From Prunus persica (lineage: Eukaryota; Streptophyta; Magnoliopsida; Rosales; Rosaceae): a stretch of DNA of 64,000 bases. The first letter of the stretch is position 1. Every line of letters starts with the position of its first letter. The DNA lies in the NCBI RefSeq assembly GCF_000346465.2, contig NC_034013.1:16985624-17049623 (forward strand). The letters are read 5' to 3'. Position numbers and translations under genes: made by a program. Positions 11,337 through 22,500 of this stretch are shown here, piece by piece. The notes below the pieces were generated by a model. It worked only from the letters and a program-made list of their open reading frames with translations, did no database searches and was not told the origin of the DNA.

Positions 11337-13637
11337 ATGTCTCAACCTTCCACCGCCGCTAAGCTCACCTCGGGTCAAGACCATGTGGCTTCACGCCAAG
11401 ATAATCTGCTGGGCAAGATATCGGAGATGGAGAAATCTATGGGCAAGATATCGCAGATGGAGAAATCTCTGGGCAAGATATGGGAGATGAACAAATCTCT
11501 GGGCAAGATATTGGAGATGGAGAAATCTCTGGGAAAGATACCGGAGATGGAGGAATCTCTGGGCCAACTGTTTGATTTGACAAAATCAATAACGGAGGAG
11601 CTTTGCTTACTACTCCCCATCCCACACGTAACGACGGCCATTCCAATTTCCACGGTGATTGACGGCAGTCCCAACCATGAGGCCGTTAAGCTTTATCCAA
11701 GGTCAGTGCATTGCTTCGTGATTTTTTTTTCTTTTTTAATTGTTGTTTCTCTGTAAAATTGTTGATGTTCTTTGGTTCGCATTTTTCTTCTTCAAGTTTT
11801 TCGATCAATTTTATTTTTGTTTAGTTTCTCTGAGAATTTTGCTTAAGTTATGCATCTTTAATTATTCGAAGATTCTTGCATGGAAAAATAACCAGCTTCT
11901 ACCAGATAAATTATCTATTCCTATACTTTCATTCGCAGTTTGTAGGAAATTATTGATGCATGCGTGCATTCTTACTGTTTTGTTTGTATTTATGCCTATA
12001 TATACGTGTATGTGCTTACTAAAGTAGATGCTGTAGCTTGCCTGTCCAGCTTGAAAAGATTAATTTACTCTAAGGTAGGTGGTAGGTGTTTGAAAAGATT
12101 AACTTGATTTAAATGATGTACATATCTCTCTTCTCTGTCCAGCAGCTTGCCTGTGGATTGGGAGCATGCATCAACTAGATCTGTATATTTATTGGTGTCT
12201 TCTTATGGGCGCGAATACTCTAATGCAATCTATGAAGTGAAATTCAAACACGGAGCAGGAGTCACTCATGAACCCCCAGTGGTTGGACTTGTTGCCAAGT
12301 TCTGTGAGGGTATATGCATTCAAGCTGCACGGAATTTCAACCGCTCCAAATTATACATTCTTATGCAGGAAGGTGGATATATTATTGACACCAACAATAA
12401 TAGGTTAACACATTCATCTATTCCTCCTACCCTAGCTCCTAAATCAATAGCAACTGTTGTGTCTGCGTATGACAAGATTTATTGTGTTGCAAGTCCATCA
12501 TGCTTCCCACTAAGTTCGGAGCCCTCATTTGAGAGATATGATCCTGATCGGAATATTTGGGAGGAAATGCCTTCGTTTCCATTTTATAGATATTATGACA
12601 CCTATATGGATATAACTGGTTATGCTGTTTGTTATGGCGTTATTTTGTTTTCATTGTGTGGGTGGAAAGAAAATAATTTCGATGTCGTTGCTTTTCATGA
12701 GAGTAGAAAGCGATGGAATCGGGTGCAAGTTGACACTTCTATTCGTTATGCTCCTTTCCATGGGAGGGCCGTGGTTGTCGGCAAGACTATATGTGCCTTA
12801 CATGGGGATGAGTTTATAGGATTCTCTTTTAGTATGGACAAAGGTAATGACGATATTATTGCGTACTCCCTAAGAAAAATGTTTGTATTGCAAGGCCTGG
12901 AGATTGCGAGTCCGCCATGGCCATTTTGTGACTATAAGACAGAGTATTTAGTTCATTTGGGGAACCTTGACTTTTTCCATGTAAAGACCGGTTGTTGCGA
13001 TGTAAATATCGAGGTTCAATTTCTTTGTATCACCACATTTCAAGTTGTTGTTGGAGATGGAGGAAGAGATATGATCAAGACCATAAATTCAACTGTTCAT
13101 TCTGTGGATATCAAAGACCTTGATTGGTTTTGGCTTATTTTCTGCTTTACGCCGTAAGTTTCCTTTCACATTTCTTGTGTTTTCATCAATAACATTAAGA
13201 TGGTGCATTGGAGTTCTATTACATTATTTATGTAACAAGGTTTTTCATTTTTATGACTCAGTGATTTTGGAGATTATGAACCTATTTCGGATAAACAAGA
13301 CTGCACTATGGATGAGAATTGTTTTCTGGTTGGGGGGAATTACACGACAATGGCAAAGGTGAAAAAAATGTGGTTACATGAAATCTTTTTATTTATTGAA
13401 TGACTGTGGATCAAGAGACTCAATTGTTTGCATGTTTATAAGTGTTTTTATTAGCCTTTGAGTTTAGTTTTTTGTAATATAAATTATAATTGAGTTTTGC
13501 AGAAAGAAGAAGCTAAGCAAGGAATAGCGGCCAGAAAGCTGGAAGAAATAGCCGCGAGGCAGCTTGAAATAAGAAATTATAAGAAAATTTGCCCCTCAAA
13601 TATGCGAATTCAGAAGCCTCGGAGAGCCACCACCTAG
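11337..13637 (+). CDS. Kelch-like beta-propeller protein with N-terminal decapeptide repeats
   Basis: Exons 11337-11701, 12143-13153, 13262-13358 and 13503-13637 join in frame to 535 codons and a TAG stop. Residues about 24-83 are six copies of a ten-residue unit of the form LGKIxEMEKS, likely to form an alpha-helical coiled coil. The middle exon has kelch-like features, for example FERYDPDRNIWEEMPSFPF followed by repeated beta-strand and aromatic patterns, typical of plant kelch proteins. No F-box is seen. The C-terminus is basic and alanine/arginine-rich (KKEEAKQGIAARKLEEIAAR), possibly another helix. It may be an adaptor or scaffold, but no function can be assigned. The gene structure is well supported by frame; the family call is moderate. 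Confidence 0.75.
11407..11586 (+). repeat. 30-bp tandem repeat inside the kelch-like gene
   Basis: Six units of 30 bases, each close to CTGGGCAAGATATNGGAGAT plus GGAGAAATCT, encode the decapeptide repeat. The first five are very alike; the sixth (LGQLFDLTKS) has diverged. Confidence 0.9.
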
Positions 13638-14450
13638 AAGAAATTTTTTCCTATAATCTAGTCTAGGTCATTTTAATTTGCCTCTGTTGACTTGTTTTGG
13701 CTTGACTCTTCTGAATTTAAAATTTTCCAGAGGAAATGGTAACTGCAACATCCTATTATATTATAGTGTTTGTGGGATTTTTTTACACACAACATCATAT
13801 TAGTTATATATGTATTTGAATCTCTAATTATTATGCGGCAGCAGAATACTTTTTTATTCAACAGATGGGAACTTTTTGTACAGTTACCTTACCTTACTTT
13901 TTTATTCCACGAAATCCTTTGTTATTGTTCTTCGAAATATATTGAATTTCTCTTCAACCAAGACCCATTGTTCTGCTCAGCGTTTGCATTTGCAGCTGGT
14001 GGGTGTATCAGGGATTTTACATTTTCTTAATCTAATTATGCATTTCCTCCCAAATGGTGGGTGTGTTATTCTTTCTTCTCCACAAAATCGTTCGCTTTGT
14101 TCTGATCTAGGGTGTCCGGAATTATGGCTTTTGTTTCTGTCTAATTAGTAAAAAAAATCTTTTCTTGGTTGGGGGTTGATTTGATGTCTAATTCTGAATT
14201 TTTACTAGTTTGAATATTATTTGTAAAAAAAATAAAAATAAAAGTGAAGTGAAGCAATGCAAATTTTTTTATTAAAGAAAAAAGAAGAAAGAACCGATGT
14301 ATTTCCACGGGCCGCCCTCGTTCCGTATATGAGTTCTAACCCGATTGGAAGCGAGCCGGCGATCGGCTCTGTGTATCGTGAGCTGGAACTTTTATGGGAG
14401 AGATGAAAGGTTCAAGGAAGTCGACGAAGGACAATTCGGAGAAAGTTTTG

Positions 14451-14662
14451 TTATCCGACGTTCAATCCACGGTAGATCAGTATCTTCAACACAAGGACCG
14501 GTCAAGATGAAAAGGATAGTGCTACGGTTTTTTCTACAGAAAAAAAAAAAGAAGAAGAGCATTGTTGTCCAACGGTCAACTCCAGGAAAGATCTTCCATC
14601 CACCGTAGATCAGTATTATCAAAAAGTGGACGGTCAAGATGAGAAGCATAGCGCTACGGTCG
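14451..14662 (+). repeat. Imperfect direct duplication in the TAF2 promoter
   Basis: Unit 1 (about 14464-14530) and unit 2 (about 14597-14662) share a GTAGATCAGTAT block, then CGGTCAAGATGA, then ATAG(C/T)GCTACGGT. The copies are separated by a purine-rich run. Confidence 0.7.
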
Positions 14663-14731
14663 TCACCGAAGAGGTGAGAGAGTAACCTAACCAGAGAGAA
14701 GGCCGCGAGTCCGTGCCTCCGTGAGTGCGTC

Positions 14732-14746
14732 TATAAATAAAACCCT
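14732..14746 (+). promoter_or_regulatory. TATA box and telo-box-like motif of TAF2
   Basis: TATAAATA is followed at once by AAACCCT, 118-125 bases before the TAF2 start codon. The AAACCCT telo-box is common in promoters of plant genes active in dividing cells. The order and distance suit a core promoter. Confidence 0.6.
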
Positions 14747-14856
14747 CGTTTCATTTTTCTCTTTCAGCGAAAACAGATTCAAGATAGAAGATACAAAGCT
14801 AGTGAGCTCGCGAGCTTGCTCTTCGATCTCTCTCTCTCGTTAGGCTCCGTACGACC

Positions 14857-16530
14857 ATGGCGAAGCCTCGCAAGCCCAAGAATGAGGACGCCAAGCCCGA
14901 CAACTCCGGGCCAGTCGTTCGTCATCAGAAGCTCTGCCTCTCCATCGACATCGATAAGCGTCGCATTTATGGGTTCGTGTCAGCCCTCACTGCCACACAC
15001 ATGGACAACTATTCATGGTTTTCTTGGTGTCTTTTTATCTGTTTTGAGCGAATTCAAACTTGGTGCTTTCAATATTCATGAAAGGCTTCAATTGAGTTCT
15101 TTTCTAGTTGAAATGTAACTAGGGAGCTCGAGGAACCAAAAATTGTTATAATTTTGGATGGTTAGTCTTAATGTTGCTTAATTTTGTTGTTTGTTTTTGT
15201 TGGTTTTGTAGGTACACAGAGTTGAAGATTTCCGTCCCAGAAATTGGGATTGTAGGGTTACACGCAGAAAACCTGGGGATTGAGAGTGTTTCAGTCGACG
15301 GCGAGCAGACTGAGTTTGAGTACTACCCGCATAGTAATCATAAAGATGCGGAAAGCGAGAAGAGATGGAGTTGGGTTACGTCGCCGAGCTCTGCTGCCGA
15401 TGCGGCAGGTTCCACTTATATATCGGCTCTTGAGAGAGAATTGGTCCCAAATTTACTGATCAATTGTTGTAAGGCATTCAAGGCCGGAAGCGAACTGCAG
15501 GAGCAACTGGTTGTGGATAATGAGGTGCAACATTCCTCTGGGGAAGCCAAGCAGGTTATGATATATAGTTGTGATTGTGGTTTGTGAGTTTAAAATTGTT
15601 GATGTGGGTTTTCAACGTTCTGGCTTGATGTAAATGGTTAGGATGGTGAAAAAAACTTGCATATAGTTCAGTTTTTGGGTTGCCCTGCGCTTCTTTAGAA
15701 TTTTCGCGGTGAGGGTTCATAGCTTCATAGATGGCGAATGTACTTTTTTATGGTTTCTCATATAGGTTGGTGTTGGTGCAGAATGTGCGGTTGGTTCGTA
15801 TTGATTATTGGGTAGAGAAAGCAGAGACGGGAATTCACTTTCATGATACTGTTCTACATACTGATAACCAGATACGGCGTGCACGATGCTGGTTCCCTTG
15901 TATGGATGAAAGTTCACAGAGTTGCTGGTACTAATTGTCTATTTGTGCCCTTCTTTTGGTAGTTTTGCATATTCACAACCTTCGGTATATTCATTTGATT
16001 ATTACATGTTCAGCTATGATCTGGAGTTTACTGTTGCACAAAATCTTGTGGCTGTTAGCACTGGAAGCTTACTATACCAGGTGAGATGAATGATAGAACA
16101 TGTCTTTTCATGTTCAAGTGCCATCTTAATGTGTATTTGCCATGAAAAAGTGCACATGCTTTTGATGAATCAAATAACCAGTGTGCAAAGTGGAATTGCA
16201 CAACAAAGGAAGTATAACAGTATAAAATCTAAATTTAATAGGTATAATCTGTGATCTGTTGGGTTGCACCTCACTAATTGATTCCAATTTTTCAAAAAAT
16301 TGATTCCAACGGGTGTGTATTCTAATTTTCTTGCTGACAGCCCCTTAAAACAGTGGTTAGCAAACAATAGAGAAAGATCAGTAGAAATAGATACTTTTAA
16401 TAAAAGATGTAAGGAAAATTGTCATGAAATGAAGAGAGTAATTCAGTAAATTCTTACCCCCTTTGTGTGATTTTTGGCTTGACACGATATAAACCGGGGT
16501 TCGATTCTTCATTGGTGCATTATTTGCGGG

Positions 16531-16568
<38 letters not shown>

Positions 16569-19500
16569 GGTCGCGTGTTCAATCCACGCTCACCGCAGGC
16601 ATCTATTGGATCGACACTCTGTTGAGTGGAACTTTAACATTGGTGGTTGGACAAACACTATTGTTAAGGGCAGTACATACGTAGCGTGGAAAGTTTATCT
16701 TGCTTTTGAGTGCGAAACAGGCAACCATTGCAAATGGCCGCACTTCTAGGCTGATGAGGGCTGAGTATACTGGAGTACACAGCTAGTAGTTCCTTGAAAA
16801 AGGATAAGGTGTAAATCCTGGATACCAGGAACAGTGCTTCCTTAGAAAAAAAAGGCAGTACATAGGCAATTGAGACTGTTGCCTTCCTGGATCCATGTAA
16901 ATGACAAGATAGAAAAGAAACTATATTTGTTTTACGTTCCTCCACTTTAATTATCTTGATAATTTTCTTATCTAGATTTTCATATATGAACAATCCTAGT
17001 CTCTCTTTTACAATTGATATTACATGATCGTTGGTTCGCTTGTAATAAATTAGCAAATTGTAAACCAACATGTAGTTTTTTTTGTCTCTTCACACTTTAT
17101 ATTCTTATTTTTTAGGATTAACTACATTTTACTCCCTTCAGGTTTATGGTCATTATCGAAATGGGCTCCGAGGTTTCAATTTCATCAATATGAATCCCAA
17201 CGTTTTTTTGATAAAAAGAAACTCAACGTATTAAATCTGACCCAATTACGCACTCCGTCAACTTCACCGTTTGATTTTTTGTTAACTTGGTGACATGGCA
17301 GGTAGGATAGTCACTTTTATGCTGATGTGTAAAAGAAAACAATGAAGAAAATGACAATGGTGTGTGTAATTTGATAACAATTTTACAGAAAATCAAACGG
17401 TGAAGTTGACAGAGTGCATAATTTAGTCATGTTAAAAAACGTTGGGTTTCATATTGATGAAATTGAAACCTGGGTGCCCATTTCGATAATGACCCTAACC
17501 TGCAGGGAGTAAAATGTAGTTAATCCTATTTTTTATCTAGGAACCATGAAGTTGTAACAGTCGTTTGATTCTCAATCTTTTTATGCATATAGCAAGATGA
17601 CAATTAACTAATGGAAGTATCAATCGAGCTTCTCGATTGAGATGAATCGTGCCAATTTTAATAGGTCTAGTCTGCTATTTGACAACCAGCTAAAGGTCTT
17701 AGGACTCATAGTCATTTTTATGATATTTGTTTGGGGTGTTTTCCGTGGCACGAGATATTTGGTGTTCCCTCTTGGTTGGGCCAATGTGAAAGTTTTCTCA
17801 TTCATGAATTTAGCAATAAATTTCTTAGGATCTGGAGTTCTGTCATATGGTAGCCTTTCTACATGAAAATTCTGCTTTTGCTGGTATGGTATGCGACAAG
17901 GATATTGATAGATTGAACCCTTATTCTATTGAAGACCACTGCCCATGTGATCCTCATGCAGATGGACTAGATACTGATACAAAAGTCTATCTTCTGGAGG
18001 GCCTGTGAAATTTGGCTTAAATTTCCAACTTGAGAATCAAGGTTTATACGTATATAATGTCTATATAGAGGGAACTGAACAATTTGTCATAGAACCAAGC
18101 ATTGTGGCATAATCTTGAGTATCTATTGGATACAGTGGTAGTGTGAGATAAGTCATAATGCAAATATAGGTTGGAACAATTATGGATGTAATTGGATAAT
18201 TACAATTACATCTAGGGTATTCCTTGATGCTTGGGTTATTGTTCCTATCTTGATATCAAATTAACTGACTTACATTCTGTGTGCAGTTTTTTGTTAAATA
18301 GGTGTATTTCGCCAGTCAATGACCATATCTAGTATTACTGTATCAGATGGGTGTTTAACGTTTGTTGATGTCGTAACTATGTTTTACAAATTCTTTGCAG
18401 GTTTTGAGCAAGGATGATCCTCCTCGCAAAACATATGTTTATAGATTAGATGTTCCAGTTAGTGCTCAGTGGATATCTTTGGTGGTTGCACCTTTTGAAA
18501 TCCTTCCTGATCACCAACTTGGTCTAATATCTCACATGTGCTTGCCAGCTAATATGTCAAAGCTTCGGAATACTGTAGAGTTTTTTCATGGTGCATTTAG
18601 GTTTGTCTTCCTAGTCATATAACTTTGTTTAGTTTCATGATGTGTTTCTTCATGTTTTACATCATACATCATTCCCTTAATATTAAGTTTTTACTCCACA
18701 GCTGTTATAAGGATTACCTTTCGATAAACTTTCCTTTTGGGTCATACAAGCAAGTTTTTATTGAGCCTGAGATGGCAGTATCATCATTATGTTCGGGGGC
18801 CTCCATGAGCATTTTCAGTTCTCAAGTTTTGTTTGATGAGAAGATCATTGATCAGGTTTGGTTTTTCCCCATATTTCTATGAGTTCAGTTCTGGTCTGGA
18901 TGAATTTCATGTATCATACATATGATGAATTGATTTCACATTGAAGCATTTGCTTGCATATAGGTCTAGCATCCATTGTGGAGGTTTGATAAATGTAACA
19001 GACAATGAATACCCGAACATAAAGCTAACTTAAGCAAGATGTATTCATACTAAGAATGCTAAAATTATAGAAAGTCTTGCTGTTCACCTCTCCACTTTTA
19101 AGACAGGGGTTAGACAACAATAAAGATACTTTTCAGATATTCTGACCACTCTATATTTAAAGTGTTTCTTTGTGGTTAAAATGCCTTTCCTCCCATTTTT
19201 CCCAATAAGATTGTGGTTTTTATCGACGATATAGCATGTTAATGATTTTAATGGATAAGCTTTTTCGTTGTAGTTTTGACATGAAAGAATAATGCATGTC
19301 TTCTTTGTTTGTCACTATTTGAAAAAATGAAGTCCTCTCTGACTCTTCCTTTGTCCTGTATTATGCTATAAGAGGTATATTCATGATAATGAAAGGATAA
19401 GCTTTTGTCATTGCAGTTTTGCCATGAGCTTCTAAAGAGTGCATGTCTTTAGTATTTTTCACTTATCAAGAAAATAAGTCTTCTATTCCTGTCACTTGCC

Positions 19501-22500
19501 ACCTCTTTTCCTATTAAACTGATGTGTGTATAACTTTTCACAACAGACCATTGACACAAGGATTAAACTTGCGTTTGCCCTGGCAAGACAATGGTTTGGT
19601 GTCTATATCACCCCCGAGGCACCTAATGATGGTAAGCTAGTAGTGTGTGATGGCTTGTAATGCTTATTATGAATTTAGATCATTGGTACTGAATAGTTCT
19701 ATTAAGTTTTTTTTTTTTTTTTGGGAAAATCCATTGGCTCTGATATGGTTGCTTAACTCATATTGTCAGAGTGGCTGCTGGATGGTCTTGCTGGGTTTTT
19801 GACAGATTTGTTTATCAAAAAATATTTGGGAAATAATGAGGCCCGCTATCGAAGATATAAGGTTTGCTTTCTCACAAGAACGTGCATGAACCACATACTT
19901 AATAGTTAATATATTGTGCTGTGCAAATAAGTGATATATATTGTAGAATGGGTAATGAGGAATCATTGAATTTAACGGATGAAGTCTTGATCATTATAGA
20001 GACTCTGATTTCTTAGCTGAGTTTGCAACCCTTGTCCTTTGGGCTTGTATCAAGGAAATCTTTTTCATGATTTCTTGTCTTCTAAAAAGTATATCTTCTA
20101 CTTATCATTACTCTTTCACTCTCCTACTTCTAGTTTGTTCTGTCTTTGTCTTCCCTTGGGCAAAAGTAGGTAAAAACTATAGCGCAAGTTGCATTTTCTT
20201 ATACTTGAATTCTTGTTGACAATGTTTTCCTTCCCCCTCTGGAATTCCAGGCAAATTGTGCTGTTTGCAAAGCAGATGATAGTGGTGCAACTGCCTTAAG
20301 CTCTGCTGCTTCTTGTAAGGATTTGTATGGAACTCAATGTATTGGAATATACAGCAAAATTAGGTCATGGAAATCTGTGAGTTCATGTTGAATGTTTTGT
20401 TTGTTACTATGGAATATCAATATGTTCACCTTTTCTCCGTCTTCACCTATTGACTGAGTGAACTTGTTACAAAGGTGGCAATCCTTCAAATGTTGGAAAA
20501 GCAGATGGGACCCGAGTCTTTCCGTAAAGTAAGAATCCTAGGAAATTGTTGCTCTATTATGAACCGTTCTGATAAGTAAGAAATTTAGATTGAATTGAGT
20601 TATTTTGTCGCTTTCACTGATTTCTTCTGTTTCATTGTGCTTTCTGTTAGCTGCTTTTCCATAGGTTGTTATTATTTTTTTAAATATTTGGTAAATTTGT
20701 TCAAAGCCTCTATGACTTTGTTATTGCCCCGTAGACTTGTGTTTTCTGCTGGCTGCTTTTCCTTGGTTTGTTAATTTTTTTTATTTTTAATATTTGGTAA
20801 ATTTGGTCAAAAGCCTCTATGACTCCGTTATTGGCCCCTTATTCAAACCCAAGTCATAATGGCTGATTAATTTGACCAAGTCACAGCCTTTATTTGGGCT
20901 GAAAATATTTGTGCTTTGGGATGTTATATTATATAAGAGTGCTAGCTACCTTCCTTCTTACCTTCTCCTTCTGGCCTTCCCCATTCAATTTATGCCACAT
21001 GTATTCCACTCACACATAATTCTATGTATTTAATGCAAAATACTAATATTTTACCTGTAAAGAGAATAAAAAGTATTTGAACACATTAAATACATAGATT
21101 TATGTGTGGGTGGAATACACGTGACATAAGGTGAATGTGAAGGGCAAGGGAAGGCAATAGGGGAAGGTAGCTAGCATTTCTCATAAAGAGGTTTCTTTGG
21201 GGCTATTGAAGTTTTCTTTCTACTTTGTTGAAACTATGGTCTCAGAATCATACCCCATTTTGGTTTCTTTCCTGTAATCCTAAAACTTGAATTTCTTGTG
21301 AGTTATCAAACATGTATCCTTATGACCATATCTGACCTACATGCTAGAGTCCATGTAATTTACTGTTTAGGAAACATTGAAAAAATATATAGTTCAGTCA
21401 TGGACAGGATGTGATCTGAAGGAATGGCAGGAACTGGAGGAAGGGGATTGCGTGAGAGAGTTTTTAGTATGTTTTGTGTGGAATTATTTTATGAAAATAC
21501 TTAATAGTAGGGAGTTCCTAGAACTCAATTAATGACTTTGCAAATTGAAGGGGACCAACTTTTAAGCTCTGTTTGCTTTGTACTAGTCTTTATTCAACAG
21601 AGGTTACACGATGTTAAGTTACAGTTCTCTAATCTAATTTTGTTGGTTGCGTGCAACTCATGGAGGTGTAAATATGAATTGATCATAGTTGTTAAATTCT
21701 TGCCAGCTGATACCGTACGGTTTGTGGTTTTGTTCTCCTCTGGTGCACAGATTTTGCAGACAATAGTTTTGAGGGCTCAAGATAAGACCCGTCCTTTGAG
21801 ATCCCTGAGTACGAAGGAGGTATGAACATCTATTTTGACATATTGTTGGACTAAATTTTTTGGCCGAAATGGCTTCTGTTTATTATGCGAAGGTTATTTC
21901 AGTTATAGAGAGTTCATTAACTTTTCTCTAGTCTTATACCATATCTTGTGTCGTGCAGTTTAGGCATTTTGCTAATAAGGTTGGTAATCTTGAGCGTCCA
22001 TTTCTTAAAGAATTTTTTCCTCGATGGGTAGAATTGTGTGGTTGCCCAGTCTTGAGGTATCGTGCATCTGCTACATGTTACTCCTTTTGTTCGTGCTGGA
22101 TCTCTTTTACAGATTCAGTAACTAATATGCTGTTCTTTCATTGGCACTAAAATTGAAAGGATGGGCTTCTCCTATAACAAGAGGAAGAATATGGTTGAAT
22201 TGGCAGTTTTACGTGGGTGCACAGGCTTGTCGGATTCAAGTGCCTCTGTTGTTAATGCAAATCCAGAATCTGAAAAGCGAGACGGTGACAATGGATGGCC
22301 TGGAATGATGAGTATCAGGGCTCATGAACTTGATGGTACATTTGATCATCCAGTTCTGCCAATGGCTGGAGAAGTATGGCAGCTGCTGGAAATACAATGT
22401 CATTCAAAGCTTGCTGCTAGACGCTTTCAAAAGCCTAAAAAGGGTTCAAAACTAGATGGGGCTGATGATAATGGGGATGGTGCTCCGGCTCTAGATATGC

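Larger units (their letters stand above)
13638..14856. other. Spacer and promoter region upstream of TAF2
   Basis: The first part is the 3' region of the kelch-like gene, AT-rich and without coding signal. From about 14290 the sequence becomes more GC-rich and holds an imperfect direct duplication, then a TATA box before TAF2. A possible 87-residue frame at 14345-14608 spans the duplication and has no recognised domain, so it is not called. Confidence 0.6.
16288..17796 (+). repeat. Dispersed repeat, copy B, in TAF2 intron 4
   Basis: This is the same element as 7060-8232, in the same orientation, including the tRNA-Phe-like core and the tail up to GGTTGGGCCAAT. It lacks the CACTA-type MITE of copy A but has gained a Mutator-like MITE at 17115-17526. 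It sits inside the 2.3-kb intron 4 of TAF2 and accounts for most of that intron. Confidence 0.85.

Noticed and set aside
14345..14608. Possible small gene before TAF2
   Set aside because: The frame runs through the promoter duplication and an A-rich tract, has no conserved domain and overlaps likely promoter sequence.
19547..19861. TAF2 as an active M1 aminopeptidase
   Set aside because: The HExxH zinc-binding motif is absent (FALARQ), and the C-terminal extension and overall order match TAF2.
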